DNA of 64,000 nucleotides from Alicyclobacillus fructus (GTDB taxonomy: Bacteria; Bacillota; Bacilli; Alicyclobacillales; Alicyclobacillaceae), in assembly GCF_017329605.1 (NCBI RefSeq), contig NZ_JAFMTY010000007.1, positions 62,001 to 126,000 on the forward strand, read 5' to 3'. Below are positions 46,414 to 55,814 of this stretch, piece by piece. The notes beneath the pieces are model-generated. The model worked only from the letters and a program-made list of their open reading frames with translations, was not told where the DNA came from and did no database searches. Made by a program: the position numbers and the translations under genes. The stretch's first letter is position 1. Each line of letters opens with the position of its first letter.

Positions 46414-46490
46414 AATCGCAGCGAACGCGGATTTGGAGGTCAATCGCTTACATAGGTTGTGACTCGTGACGCTGACAGGGTGATTGGAAC

Positions 46491-47888
46491 ATGCGGAGTC
46501 GCTGGATAGGCGGGGTATTGGCCGCGGGCCTTCTTGGACTCGGGGCCATCAGCGCAGCTTGTAAGAACGCGGATTGCAGTTCGGATTCTCATCGGCAGGC
46601 GGCATCGTTGGCGGATGGCGGCAAACAGGCGCAGCAGGCGTCCCGGCCAACATCTCCCGATGCGAAGGGCGTTCACTTCTCTCTTCCCTTTTTCTTCGGA
46701 CCTCCGGTTCAAATCGTGACCTTTGGCTCAGGCATCCCATCTTCCGAGGTCACGCATATCCAAAACCTTCTCAATCGCGTGAACTCGATTCAGCGCATTC
46801 GCGATTTTCTTGGCGTGCGCATGAATCACACCGCGACCATCGTGCTCGTGAAAAACGCGGCGGATTACCAGGCGGAACTTCGCCAGCTCGGGGTCAAACC
46901 GAGCGATGCATCGAGTCTCTCCGAGGATTCGAACGGTTTCACGCTGGGCAGCACGGTGGTCATTCCCCTGTTTCAGAATCCTACGGATGTCGATCTCGCC
47001 AACGTACTGACGCATGAATTGACCCACGTCGACATCAATCAGCACATCTCGAACATCCCGAGCTGGATGAACGAGGGCATGGCCGTGTACATGGGGATGA
47101 ACGGTCAGAAGGCCATCGAAAATCCCGTGGATTTTGCGAGCGATGAGAAGCAGGACGCCGAGGACATCTTGCAGGTCGTGCAGTCCAATCAATTGGTTCC
47201 CTTGACGGCCAGCGAGGCCGCCATCCTGTCTGGACAGGAGACCTACGACTATGAACTGCAGGACTGGCTCGCCGTGTGTTACCTCATCGCGCACCACGGC
47301 AAGTCGTCGATTCAAACGCTGGTTCGGCACCTTGAGTCGGAAGACCCGAACCAGGCGTTCTACGACACGTACGGCGAAACCGTTTCGGCGTTCAACGCGC
47401 AGTTCACCAAGGCGCTGAAACAGTCCGCCAGTGTGGCAAACGCCGGGGTGTCGTTCGACATCAGCATCTCGCCGACGTATCACGGGGAGATTTTCGTGCA
47501 ACCGGCGAACCAGCCCGTCGGACATGAATTCAAAGCCATACCCGGCAAGCATCACGTCACCGTGACGGCGTCCGGCCAGGTTCAGGCGGATCTTCCGTCC
47601 ATCGGAACGAAGAAGAGCAAAATCCCGCCCACGCCCGGTACGATGTACGTGTCGCTGATCCCGCAAAGATTTGGGAATGTGGATGGACAGAAGCTGTTGG
47701 ATGCGGAGATGGAGATCCAGATTCAGAACGGCCTTTATACCTTCGAAAACGCGTGGGAGGAGCTTGAAAGCAACCCCATGTATGATCCGTCCTATCTCCC
47801 GGAGGTCCTCGGCGTGAGCATCACAGCCATCCACGACGATGCGCCGAACGATCCCATTCTCACCATGCTGAACGCCGAAAACGACTGA
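46491..47888 (+). CDS. Secreted zinc metalloprotease-like protein (MA clan, gluzincin type)
   Basis: 465 residues. N-terminal signal peptide (IGGVLAAGLLGLGAISAAC); a Cys follows but the lipobox is not canonical. The catalytic motif HELTH is at residues 175-179, with a third ligand Glu in PSWMNEGMAVYMG (about 195), the arrangement of the peptidase MA-like family. After the ~280-residue protease domain comes a ~130-residue beta-rich region with no catalytic motif. It is likely extracellular and active on proteins or cell-wall peptides. AGGGTGA lies 7 nt before the ATG. It stands alone with a hairpin after its stop. Confidence 0.82.
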   Translation: MRSRWIGGVLAAGLLGLGAISAACKNADCSSDSHRQAASLADGGKQAQQASRPTSPDAKGVHFSLPFFFGPPVQIVTFGSGIPSSEVTHIQNLLNRVNSIQRIRDFLGVRMNHTATIVLVKNAADYQAELRQLGVKPSDASSLSEDSNGFTLGSTVVIPLFQNPTDVDLANVLTHELTHVDINQHISNIPSWMNEGMAVYMGMNGQKAIENPVDFASDEKQDAEDILQVVQSNQLVPLTASEAAILSGQETYDYELQDWLAVCYLIAHHGKSSIQTLVRHLESEDPNQAFYDTYGETVSAFNAQFTKALKQSASVANAGVSFDISISPTYHGEIFVQPANQPVGHEFKAIPGKHHVTVTASGQVQADLPSIGTKKSKIPPTPGTMYVSLIPQRFGNVDGQKLLDAEMEIQIQNGLYTFENAWEELESNPMYDPSYLPEVLGVSITAIHDDAPNDPILTMLNAEND

Positions 47889-47905
47889 GACCCAACCGAC
47901 AGCAA

Positions 47906-47947
47906 CGAGAGGCCACCTCGCGAAGTTCGCGCCGAGGTGGCCTCTCG
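47906..47947. terminator. Long perfect hairpin between convergent genes
   Basis: A 15-bp perfect stem CGAGAGGCCACCTCG/CGAGGTGGCCTCTCG with a 12-nt loop, between the protease stop and the convergent small membrane protein gene. It lacks a strong T run but is well placed as a shared terminator. Confidence 0.75.
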
Positions 47948-47968
47948 GTGTCACGCGCGAGGCGCGGT

Positions 47969-48121
47969 TCAGCTGCGGGATCGCAGAAATTCCTGCACCG
48001 TGAGCTTCTGCTCTGCACGCGCGTGGAAGAATGCGATCCGGTTCGAGTAGCGGCCGGCGATGAAGGACGCCGGGATGACGACGGCGAGGGTCACGAGCAG
48101 GTCATGCATGGACAAGGTCAT
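47969..48121 (-). CDS. Small membrane protein (50 aa)
   Basis: Not recognised. ATG 48121 follows AGGGAGGGG. One hydrophobic helix (LLVTLAVVIPASFIAG) at residues 7-22 is followed by a basic, soluble tail ending LTVQEFLRSRS. It is a single-pass membrane microprotein, convergent with the protease gene and sharing its hairpin terminator. The good ribosome binding site and the clean helix support a real gene. Confidence 0.55.
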   Translation of the reverse strand: MTLSMHDLLVTLAVVIPASFIAGRYSNRIAFFHARAEQKLTVQEFLRSRS

Positions 48122-48243
48122 AGGCCCCTCCCTGAAATGTGGTCCTCCATTCGCTCTATGTCTATGAAATCCGGATGACGGACATGACTGAACGGGGAAT
48201 GCACGCTGTCGCCAGGAGAAAATCGGCATGGGCTCCTGGCCTG

Positions 48244-48252
48244 TGCTATAAT
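48244..48252 (+). promoter_or_regulatory. Extended -10 promoter of gatCAB
   Basis: TGC-TATAAT, a consensus extended -10, 68 nt before the gatC start. The -35 region is poor, as is common for this promoter type. Confidence 0.75.
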
Positions 48253-48320
48253 CCCGAGAGGAACTTCGTCTGACAAGCCTCATCGCCACCCGATGGCTTC
48301 ACAGAGAAGGAGGATGTTCG

Positions 48321-48623
48321 TTGAAGATCACCGATGAAACGGTGAGCCACGTCGCCAAGCTGGCACGGCTGTGGCTGGATCCTCAGGAACTCGCGCAACT
48401 CGTTCCCCAGTTGAACGACATTCTCGAGTACGCCGCACAACTGCAGCGTGTTTCCCTGGACGGCGTCGAGCCGACCAGTCATCCGTTCCACGAGGTCAAC
48501 GTGGTCCGCCCCGACGTTGTGCGCGAGAGCCTGGCGCGCGAAGAGGCGCTCAGGAACGCGCCGGACCAAGATCAGGGCATGGTGCGCGTGCCCGCAGTGC
48601 TGGAAGGAGGGGGCGGCGCATGA
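48321..48623 (+). CDS. gatC: Aspartyl/glutamyl-tRNA(Asn/Gln) amidotransferase subunit C
   Basis: 100 residues from TTG 48321, preceded by [43 protein letters not shown] and [20 protein letters not shown] are the conserved GatC segments that wrap GatA and GatB. The complex amidates misacylated Glu-tRNA(Gln) or Asp-tRNA(Asn). The stop overlaps gatA (ATGA). Confidence 0.95.
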   Translation: MKITDETVSHVAKLARLWLDPQELAQLVPQLNDILEYAAQLQRVSLDGVEPTSHPFHEVNVVRPDVVRESLAREEALRNAPDQDQGMVRVPAVLEGGGGA

Positions 48624-50074
48624 GTCTGCCGACGGTCAAGCAAATCCTGCAATCCCTCGCCGCGGGGGAGACCCGTGCGCGCGACTGGGTCGAGATGTCC
48701 CTTCGCGCGATCCGCGAAATCGATGGCCGCTTGAAGGCGTTCCTGTGGGTGGACGAGGAACAGGCGCTTGCGGCAGCGGATCGGATCGATCGCGCCAAGA
48801 TGTATCAGAACGCGCCGCTCCGCGGCGTGCCGTATGCGGCCAAGGACAACATCGTCACTCGGGGTGTGCGCACCACGGCCGCGTCGCGCATTCTGGAGAA
48901 TTACATACCCCCTTATAACGCGACCGTGATCGACAAGCTGAACCAGGCGGCGGCCGTGATGGTCGGCAAGACCAACATGGACGAGTTCGCCATGGGTTCG
49001 TCCACGGAGACGTCGGCGTTTCAAAAGACCGCAAATCCGTACGGCGAGGATCGCGTGCCGGGCGGATCGAGCGGGGGCTCGGCCGCGGCGGTGGCGGCGG
49101 GGCTCGTGCCCTTTGCGCTGGGATCGGATACCGGCGGCTCCATTCGCCAGCCGGCGGCGTTCACCGGCTGTTTCGGGCTGAAGCCGACCTACGGGCGCGT
49201 GTCCCGATATGGGCTCATCGCGTTTGCCTCGTCGCTCGATCAAATCGGCCCGTTCACCCGGACGGCGGAGGATGCGGCGCTCGTGCTGAACGCCATCTGT
49301 GGGCATGACCCCATGGATTCGACGTCCAGCCGGCAGCCGGTGCCGGATTTTGCGGACGGGATCGAGCGCGGCGTCAAGGGCCTGCGTGTGGGCATCGTCC
49401 GCCATCTGCCGGAAGAGGGACTGGAGCCGGGCGTGAAGGAGGCCGTGGAGCGGGCCATTCGCCAGCTGGAGGCCGCGGGCGCCGAGATCGTGGAGATCGA
49501 TCTGCCGCACATGGAGTATGCGGTGGCGACGTATTACTTGATCGCGCCTGCGGAGGCGTCGTCCAACCTGGCTCGCTACGACGGCGTGCGCTACGGCCGC
49601 CGCGCGGAGGCGTCAAGCCTCATCGAGATGTACGAGAAGTCGCGCAGCGAGGGGTTCGGCATGGAGGTGAAGCGGCGGATCATCATCGGCACGTACGCGC
49701 TGTCCTCCGGCTACTACGACGCGTATTACAAGCGTGCGCAGCAGATGCGGACGCTCATCCGCCAGGACTACGAGGAGGCGTTCAAGGCGTGTGACGTGAT
49801 CGCCATGCCGACGGCGCCGACGACGGCCTTCAAACTCGGCGAGAAGCTGGACAACCCGCTGCAGATGTATTTGAACGACATCTACACCATCCCGGCCAAT
49901 CTCGCAGGCCTGCCGGGCGCGAGCGTGCCGTGCGGGTTTGTGGACGGGCTGCCGGTGGGGTTGCAAATCATCGGCAGGCCGTTTGACGAGGCGACCGTGT
50001 TGCGCGTGGCGCACACGTACGAACAGGTGCGCGACTTCGCGTGGCCGAAACCGGTGCTGGGGGTGGCAGAATGA
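48620..50074 (+). CDS. gatA: Aspartyl/glutamyl-tRNA(Asn/Gln) amidotransferase subunit A
   Basis: 484 residues. It releases ammonia from glutamine. The amidase-signature triad Ser-cisSer-Lys is visible: Lys in PYAAKDN (about 72), the Ser pair in [16 protein letters not shown] and the nucleophile region [14 protein letters not shown]. The late [12 protein letters not shown] is also typical. ATG 48620 overlaps the gatC stop and its own stop overlaps gatB, so the three subunits are coupled for equal synthesis. Confidence 0.97.
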   Translation: MSLPTVKQILQSLAAGETRARDWVEMSLRAIREIDGRLKAFLWVDEEQALAAADRIDRAKMYQNAPLRGVPYAAKDNIVTRGVRTTAASRILENYIPPYNATVIDKLNQAAAVMVGKTNMDEFAMGSSTETSAFQKTANPYGEDRVPGGSSGGSAAAVAAGLVPFALGSDTGGSIRQPAAFTGCFGLKPTYGRVSRYGLIAFASSLDQIGPFTRTAEDAALVLNAICGHDPMDSTSSRQPVPDFADGIERGVKGLRVGIVRHLPEEGLEPGVKEAVERAIRQLEAAGAEIVEIDLPHMEYAVATYYLIAPAEASSNLARYDGVRYGRRAEASSLIEMYEKSRSEGFGMEVKRRIIIGTYALSSGYYDAYYKRAQQMRTLIRQDYEEAFKACDVIAMPTAPTTAFKLGEKLDNPLQMYLNDIYTIPANLAGLPGASVPCGFVDGLPVGLQIIGRPFDEATVLRVAHTYEQVRDFAWPKPVLGVAE

Positions 50075-51504
50075 ACTACGAGACGATCATCGGCCTCGAG
50101 GTGCACGTCGAGCTGAAGACGGACACCAAGATCTTCTGCGGCTGCCGAAATGACAGCAAGTCGGAGCCCAACACCAACGTCTGTCCCATCTGCCTCGGCC
50201 ACCCCGGGACGCTGCCGGTCCTGAACGAGCGGGCGCTGGAGCTGGCGGTGAAGGCGGCGCTCGCCTTGAACTGCAAGATCAACCAGAGGTCGAAGTTCGA
50301 TCGGAAAAACTACTTTTACCCAGATCTCCCGAAGGGGTATCAGATCTCGCAGTACGACAAGCCCATCGGTGAGCACGGGTACATCGAGATCGAGGTGAAC
50401 GGCGAGACCAAGCGAATTGGCATCACGCGCCTGCACCTCGAGGAGGATGCGGGCAAGTCGATGCACGCCGCGGACGGATCGCACACGCTCGTCGACTACA
50501 ACCGGACCGGCGTGCCGCTCATCGAAATCGTGTCGGAGCCGGACATCCGCTCGCCGGAGGAGGCACGGCTCTACCTCGAGGCGCTCAAGAGCATCATGGA
50601 GTACTGCGACGTGTCCGATTGCAAGATGGAGGAAGGATCGCTGCGCTGCGACGCCAACATTTCGCTGCGGCCGGTCGGCGCGAGCGAGTTCGGCAACAAG
50701 GTCGAGCTGAAGAACATGAACTCGTTCCGGTTCGTGCAGCGCGCGCTGGAGTACGAGGTCGAGCGCCAGCGCGAGAGGTACGAAAACGGCGAGCCGGTGA
50801 TCCAGGAGACGCGCCGGTTCGACGAGGCGACCCAGACCACGGTCTCCATGCGCACGAAGGAAGAGGCGCACGACTACCGCTACTTCCCCGAGCCGGATTT
50901 GGTCGATCTCGACATCGACGACGCGTGGCTCGAGCGCATCCGCGCGTCGCTCCCCGAGTTGCCTTCGGCCAAGCGCCGCCGCTACATGGAGGAGCTCGGG
51001 CTGCCGTCGTACGACGCGGGCGTGCTCACGTCGGATCCGAAGATGGCGGCGTACTATGAGGCCGTGATCGCGGCGGGGGCAGACGCGAAGCAGGCCTCGA
51101 ACTGGGTGATGAGCGACGTGTCCGGCGCATTGAACGCGCAGGGCAAGTCGTTTGCGGAATGCCCCTTGAAGCCCGAACACCTCGCGGGGCTCATCGGCGA
51201 GATGGCAAGTGGAAAGATCTCGTCGAAGCAGGCGCGTGAAGTGTTCAAGTTGATGTGGGAGACGGGCAAGAGCGCGGCCGAGATCATCAAGGAGAAAGGC
51301 TTTGAGCAGATCAGCGATCCCGCCCAGCTTCAGCCGATCATCGACGAGGTCGTGGCGAACAATTCGAAGTCGGTGGCGGACTTCAAAGGCGGCAAGGAGC
51401 GCGCGCTCGCGGCGCTCGTCGGCCAGGTGATGAAGGCGACGCGCGGCAAGGCCAATCCCACCCTGGTGAACGAGATGTTGATCGAGAAGATCAACAGCCT
51501 TTGA
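50071..51504 (+). CDS. gatB: Aspartyl/glutamyl-tRNA(Asn/Gln) amidotransferase subunit B
   Basis: 477 residues. It binds the misacylated tRNA, activates the side-chain carboxylate with ATP and receives ammonia from Gat[21 protein letters not shown], a [15 protein letters not shown] zinc/signature region, [18 protein letters not shown] and [10 protein letters not shown] form the kinase-like domain. The C-terminal YqeY-like helical domain ([16 protein letters not shown]) binds tRNA. ATG 50071 overlaps the gatA stop. Confidence 0.97.
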   Translation: MNYETIIGLEVHVELKTDTKIFCGCRNDSKSEPNTNVCPICLGHPGTLPVLNERALELAVKAALALNCKINQRSKFDRKNYFYPDLPKGYQISQYDKPIGEHGYIEIEVNGETKRIGITRLHLEEDAGKSMHAADGSHTLVDYNRTGVPLIEIVSEPDIRSPEEARLYLEALKSIMEYCDVSDCKMEEGSLRCDANISLRPVGASEFGNKVELKNMNSFRFVQRALEYEVERQRERYENGEPVIQETRRFDEATQTTVSMRTKEEAHDYRYFPEPDLVDLDIDDAWLERIRASLPELPSAKRRRYMEELGLPSYDAGVLTSDPKMAAYYEAVIAAGADAKQASNWVMSDVSGALNAQGKSFAECPLKPEHLAGLIGEMASGKISSKQAREVFKLMWETGKSAAEIIKEKGFEQISDPAQLQPIIDEVVANNSKSVADFKGGKERALAALVGQVMKATRGKANPTLVNEMLIEKINSL

Positions 51505-51519
51505 TGGAGGGATGACTTC

Positions 51520-52869
51520 GTGGCTGACATCCAGTCGCCGCCGGTTGCGGCGGGTGAGGAATACGAGGTCGAGGCAATCCGCCAAAACGACGACGGCGAT
51601 GGTGTGGCCGCGATCGGCGGGATGACGGTGTTCATCCCGTTTTTGTTGCCTGGCGAACGGGCGCGGGTGCGGATCGAGAAGGTGGAGAAGCGGTTTGCGC
51701 GCGCTCGTGTGCTGATGCGGGCGAATGACGCGCCGGATCGCGTGAAGCCGCCGTGCCCGGTGTTTGGGGTGTGCGGCGGCTGCCAGGTGCAACACATGGC
51801 GTACGAGGCCCAGACGGCGTGGAAGGAAGCGCGGATTCGGCGGATGGCCGAGCGGTTGGATCTCGACCCCGGCGCCGTGCGGCCAATCGAGGTGTCGCGC
51901 ACGCCGTACCGGTATCGCAATCAGGTGCAGATGCCTGTGCGCTGGAACGAGGCGCGCCAGGCGGTGGAGATGGGCTTTTTCGCCATCGGCTCGCACGACA
52001 TGGCGATCACGGAGACGTGCCTCCTCATCCCAGAGGCGATGGACGAGGTTTTGCGCCGCACCCGCTGGTTCCTCACGTCGCTCGGGACCACGGCTCAGTT
52101 CGTGCACCACGTGATCGTGCGGCAGTCGAGCGCCACCGGCGAGATGGCGGTGGTCTTCGCGATCGCGGTCGACGATCCGCGGATCAAGCGGTCGGTCGGC
52201 CGCTTCCACGCGCCGGGCGTGGTCACGGTGGCCGCGACCGTGCAGCCGCGCGCACACGGCCCGGTCTGGGGCAAGGCGGTGGAGGTTTTGAAGGGGCAGA
52301 GCCACCTCGAGGAGAACATTTGCGGGCGGCGCCTGCGGTTGTCGCCGCGATCGTTCCTGCAGGTGCAGACCGACATGGCGGAGCGTATGTACCAACATGT
52401 CGTCCGCGCCGCGGACATTCGGGAGACGGACGTCGTGATCGACGCGTACTGCGGCGTGGGTGCCATGACGCTGCTTCTGGCCGAGCGAGCGGCCAAGGCG
52501 GTGGGCGTGGAAGAGGTCGAGGACGCGATCGCCGATGCGCGCGCCAATGCGAAGCTGAATCGGGTGCAAAACGTGGACTTTGTCGTCGATCGCGTCGAGC
52601 GCTGGCTACCGCGCTGGGTGGAAGAGGGCAACCGAGCGGATGTCCTGGTATTCGATCCGCCGCGCAAGGGCGTGGACAAAGCCGCGATCGAGGCCGCGGC
52701 CGATGCGGAGGTGGACCGGCTGGTGTACGTGTCCTGCAATCCGGCCACGTTGGAGCGGGATCTCCGCCTGCTCATGGCGCGCGGGTTCTATGTGACGGAT
52801 ATTCGGCCGTTTGACATGTTCCCGCAGACGTCTCATGTGGAGTGCGTGGTGGCGATGAAGCGGGCGTAG
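51520..52869 (+). CDS. 23S rRNA (uracil-5-)-methyltransferase, RlmD/RlmCD (TrmA/RumA) family
   Basis: 449 residues from GTG 51520 (TGGAGGGATG upstream). N-terminal TRAM domain (EAIRQNDDGDGVAAIGGMTV), then the iron-sulfur cysteines CPVFGVCGGCQVQHM with a fourth Cys in ETCLLIP. The catalytic domain has RSFLQVQTDMAERMY, IDAYCGVGAMTLLLAE (SAM), VFDPPRKGVD and VYVSCNPATLERDL (nucleophilic Cys). It methylates U1939 and/or U747 of 23S rRNA; Firmicutes RlmCD does both. It lies 15 nt after gatB and is probably cotranscribed. Confidence 0.92.
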   Translation: MADIQSPPVAAGEEYEVEAIRQNDDGDGVAAIGGMTVFIPFLLPGERARVRIEKVEKRFARARVLMRANDAPDRVKPPCPVFGVCGGCQVQHMAYEAQTAWKEARIRRMAERLDLDPGAVRPIEVSRTPYRYRNQVQMPVRWNEARQAVEMGFFAIGSHDMAITETCLLIPEAMDEVLRRTRWFLTSLGTTAQFVHHVIVRQSSATGEMAVVFAIAVDDPRIKRSVGRFHAPGVVTVAATVQPRAHGPVWGKAVEVLKGQSHLEENICGRRLRLSPRSFLQVQTDMAERMYQHVVRAADIRETDVVIDAYCGVGAMTLLLAERAAKAVGVEEVEDAIADARANAKLNRVQNVDFVVDRVERWLPRWVEEGNRADVLVFDPPRKGVDKAAIEAAADAEVDRLVYVSCNPATLERDLRLLMARGFYVTDIRPFDMFPQTSHVECVVAMKRA

Positions 52870-52930
52870 GCGCACGATGGGGCGAAAGGGGCGTTGGAGT
52901 GATGTCATGGGCCAATAGCCCCACATCGCT

Positions 52931-53881
52931 CTACGGACTCTGGCATGTTTGATCGCAAACCGACCGAATCCAATGGGCAATGTCCTCGATGACCTGCGGA
53001 TCGACGTGTTGCGGCACCTGGTACTCCTGTTTTGCCTTACGGATATCGCCGTAGACCGACGGCATGAACAGGTGATTCAGGTTCGGATAGAGCTTGAAGG
53101 TGACGTTTGGCCTGCCGCCGAGCAATTGTTGGTAACCGCCAAAATCCCTTTCCACAGACACTTGAAAATCCTTATCCCCTTGCAAGATGAGGATGGGCTT
53201 CGTCAAGTCCTTGAGGTAATCGGCACACGGATGCTCTCCCATTTCTTTAAAGTAGTATGCCGTGACGTGCCGCCCCAACAGCCTCGTCGACTTCGCCTCT
53301 TCGTCGCTAAGGTCATAGAGGTGATCGAATTTCGAGATCAAAGCGGCGATCTGTCTCTTCGCGATTGCCCTCAACCACCTGTTCAACGAGTTGAGAAGCG
53401 CGACATTTTGATCGATCAGGATCTCCTCAAGCCTGCGCGGAGACCCCGCCATGATGACGAGGCCCGCAAAATGACCACCTTCTGCGTCCATGCGCGGAGC
53501 GAGCATGCCGCCCAGGCTGTGGCCAATGACAAACACCTGGTTTGGATCGATCCGCCGGTCGTTGCGCAGAAGTTCAGCCGCGAGGACGGCATCTTCGATG
53601 GTTTCTTCTCTTACCGATAGATTCACGTCGCCTTTCATCTGTTTGCCGTACACATAGGTTCGCTTGTCATAGCGCAGGACGGCAATTCCCCTCGCAGACA
53701 GACCCTGCGCCAGATCGCGAAACGGATAGTTGTTTCCGACCTTCTCGTCCATGTCGCTGGGGCCCGATCCGTGAACCAACACAGCGGCAGGAAGCGGTCC
53801 GGTTGCGTCATCCGGAATCGACAAGATCCCCTGAAGCGGATGTTCGGTTCCAGCGCCGATGACGACTCGTTCGTCGGCCAT
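52931..53881 (-). CDS. Alpha/beta hydrolase
   Basis: 316 residues. LPAAVLVHGSGPSDMDE is the oxyanion-hole strand, VIGHSLGGMLAPRM holds the nucleophilic Ser (GxSxG), GDKDFQVSVERD the acid and NLNHLFMPS the His, so the triad is complete. The helical insert between nucleophile and acid is typical of prolyl-oligopeptidase-like and BAAT-like esterases. No signal peptide; cytoplasmic. GGAGGGACG precedes the ATG. The substrate is unknown. A coiled-coil protein gene lies 41 nt upstream on the same strand. Confidence 0.88.
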   Translation of the reverse strand: MADERVVIGAGTEHPLQGILSIPDDATGPLPAAVLVHGSGPSDMDEKVGNNYPFRDLAQGLSARGIAVLRYDKRTYVYGKQMKGDVNLSVREETIEDAVLAAELLRNDRRIDPNQVFVIGHSLGGMLAPRMDAEGGHFAGLVIMAGSPRRLEEILIDQNVALLNSLNRWLRAIAKRQIAALISKFDHLYDLSDEEAKSTRLLGRHVTAYYFKEMGEHPCADYLKDLTKPILILQGDKDFQVSVERDFGGYQQLLGGRPNVTFKLYPNLNHLFMPSVYGDIRKAKQEYQVPQHVDPQVIEDIAHWIRSVCDQTCQSP

Positions 53882-53922
53882 GAAGCGTCCCTCCTGACGG
53901 ATCGATAGAAGAAGGGCCGTGC

Positions 53923-54765
53923 TCAGACTGATCTCGCGCGCTTCAAATAGCGGATGTCGGTCTCGTGCTCGAGTGAACGCAGCGCCAGGGTCTCGATCAC
54001 CTTATCTTGGCGAATTTGGATCGTTTTCAAATCCACCACGTCTGACTGGAGATCCGTGTGCATGGCATTGGTGGAGCCGACAATGGAGATGAGCTGCGTC
54101 AACATATCTTCATGACGCTCCAGGGTGCGAGCCTGATCTTCCAACAGCTTGCTGTGCTGGCGGTGCATTTCTGTGTGCTGCTCGAGAATTTCGGTGTGCC
54201 GTTCAAGCAATTCGGTGTGCTGTTGTAGCATTTGGCTGTGATGTTCCAGACGCTCGGTGTGTTGATTTAAGATGTAAGTGTGCTCTTTCAGCAGGGAAGT
54301 GTGTTCAGCCAAGATGCGATCCTGGTGGTCCAAGCGCATGTCGATGACACTCAGGTGTTGATCGACGACGTCCAGGCGGTGCTCGACAGCATTAAGTTGC
54401 TGGTCGACGAGGCCCAAGTGGTGCTCAACGGCGTCAAGACGCTGGTCCATTGCGTCTAAGCGGTGTTCGACGGCATCAAGACGCTGGTCCACGACGTCCA
54501 GGCGATGTTCGACGGCATCGAGGCGCTCATCGACGACGTCCAGGCGATGTTCGACGGCATCGAGGCGCTCATCGACGACGTCCAGGCGATGTTCGACGGC
54601 ATCGAGGCGTTCGTTGACAGCATTCAACCGGTGCTCAACGCCATCGAGGCGTCCGTCGACGGCGTGCAGCCCTTGGGCCACCATATCCAGTCGATCACCG
54701 AGCGCGTGGATCTCACCGTTCATCACGTCGAGTTTGGAAAGAATGAGCTCGGCCTTATCTTCCAT
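53923..54765 (-). CDS. Coiled-coil protein with 14-residue tandem repeats
   Basis: 280 residues, almost entirely alpha-helical heptads. Residues ~25-145 are tandem 14-residue (two-heptad) units of the form RLDAVEHRLDVVDE; residues ~150-215 are His/Gln/Glu-rich heptads such as LEHHSQMLQQHTELLERHTE. The last ~60 residues lose the repeat and end KRARSV. No signal peptide, membrane helix or enzyme motif. It resembles fibrous coiled-coil proteins and parts of phage and secretion fibres, but no family is recognised. AAGGAGCGAG precedes the ATG. It probably forms a long oligomeric rod. Confidence 0.8.
   Translation of the reverse strand: MEDKAELILSKLDVMNGEIHALGDRLDMVAQGLHAVDGRLDGVEHRLNAVNERLDAVEHRLDVVDERLDAVEHRLDVVDERLDAVEHRLDVVDQRLDAVEHRLDAMDQRLDAVEHHLGLVDQQLNAVEHRLDVVDQHLSVIDMRLDHQDRILAEHTSLLKEHTYILNQHTERLEHHSQMLQQHTELLERHTEILEQHTEMHRQHSKLLEDQARTLERHEDMLTQLISIVGSTNAMHTDLQSDVVDLKTIQIRQDKVIETLALRSLEHETDIRYLKRARSV
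54493..54618. repeat. Three 42-bp tandem repeats in the coiled-coil gene
   Basis: Units begin at 54493, 54535 and 54577 (GACGTCCAGGCGATG...), exactly 42 bp apart. The first two are essentially identical and the third diverges in its last third. They encode 14 residues each on the minus strand and could change copy number by slippage. Confidence 0.9.
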
Positions 54766-54970
54766 GGGACTCGCTCCTTCGAACCCGTTGCCAACCTAAC
54801 GGGACCATCTAAGTTCAGCCGCTGCAAGGTCTATCATAGTTCGCTTCAGAAAGAGGATCAAGATACTTCAACTATTATTTTTGTAAAATTAGATATACAT
54901 ATGTATATTTTTCATCTCAACCTATCCCGTCGGTTCATCCCGAGAACGGAGGTCTTCCAAGATCGAGCCC

Positions 54971-55777
54971 TTGCGCGATCTCGCCCGACGTGACGATGCC
55001 CTGTTGCGTAAGGCGTATGACGAATGCCCCATCGAATTGCTCAATCGCCTGCTCGCCGGACTCCACGCGCCGGACGGCGAAGTCCGCGACGAGATCGCCT
55101 ATTCGCTGTTCTGCCGTTTGCTCGAGATGGGGGCGATCCCGCCTGAGCAGTTGGCGTGGCTCCTTGAACAATTGTTGAGCGACGATCATCTGTTTCATGG
55201 CATAGGCAGGGTGGGGGACGATAGCGTCTTCGGGCGATCCTTCAGCGCGCTCGTCGCCGGGCACATCCTCGACGTCGATGCCAGGCGGCGCGTGCTTGAG
55301 CGCGATCTCGTCCTTCACGCGATAGCCCGCATTGCGCGGTACGCGTCTTGCGAGCGGGATCGCCGTGGTTACGTGCCGGGCAAGGGCTGGGCGCATAGTG
55401 CCGCGCACACCGCAGATGCGCTCGCGGCCTGTGCGCAACATCCCGTCGCGGGCGAAGCGGAATGGGCGTCGATTCTCGCCGCCATCGCGGACGTCGTCGA
55501 CCATGCAGAGCCGCTCATCTATTTGGAGGACGAGCGACTTGCCATCGCCGTGCGATCCGTCTTCCGGCGGGCCGGTTGGCGCCGTGAGCTTTGGAATCGG
55601 TGGCTGGCCCAGTTTCGCCTGCCGAGCGAGTGGACGCCTGAAGCTACCATTCGACACGCGAACCGCGCGCACCTGCTGCATTGGGTGCGGCTCTATCTAT
55701 CGAGTGAAGATGGGGCGGGGGCGCTCATACGCGAGATCGACGAGCTGCTGATGGACCTCAGAATGGACAAGGGTTAG
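54971..55777 (+). CDS. DUF2785-type protein
   Basis: About 268 residues, all helical. DGEVRDEIAYSLFCRLLE and RGYVPGKGWAHSAAHTADAL match the conserved region of the DUF2785 family of Firmicutes; GWAH..AH..D is its most constant motif and could bind metal. Function unknown; cytoplasmic. The start is odd: TTG 54971 is the only standard codon in frame, but GGAGG (54948-54952) lies 9 nt before an in-frame ATC at 54962, so translation may start there. It is divergent from the coiled-coil gene across a very AT-rich 196-bp gap. Confidence 0.72.
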   Translation: MRDLARRDDALLRKAYDECPIELLNRLLAGLHAPDGEVRDEIAYSLFCRLLEMGAIPPEQLAWLLEQLLSDDHLFHGIGRVGDDSVFGRSFSALVAGHILDVDARRRVLERDLVLHAIARIARYASCERDRRGYVPGKGWAHSAAHTADALAACAQHPVAGEAEWASILAAIADVVDHAEPLIYLEDERLAIAVRSVFRRAGWRRELWNRWLAQFRLPSEWTPEATIRHANRAHLLHWVRLYLSSEDGAGALIREIDELLMDLRMDKG

Positions 55778-55814
55778 GCACATGTTTGTCCTGTCTGTGC
55801 CGGGCCAAGCGGGG

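Larger units (their letters stand above)
46095..46490. other. Intergenic region ligA to secreted protease (396 bp)
   Basis: No protein gene was accepted here. It holds a minus-strand terminator (46099-46125) with no assigned gene feeding it, an AT-rich core (46231-46300) with paired ATCGAT sites around TTTTATATAC, a palindrome ATGTC-TTC-GACAT (46365-46377), an 11-nt direct repeat GCGAGGTGCGT (46336-46346 and 46394-46404) and a likely promoter for the next gene. A small minus-strand RNA is possible. Confidence 0.5.

Noticed and set aside
54463-54993. 176-residue plus-strand frame opposite the coiled-coil gene
   Set aside because: Repeat-derived mirror frame (VQAMFDGIEALIDD units) with no ribosome binding site; the minus-strand gene has one and a coherent coiled coil.
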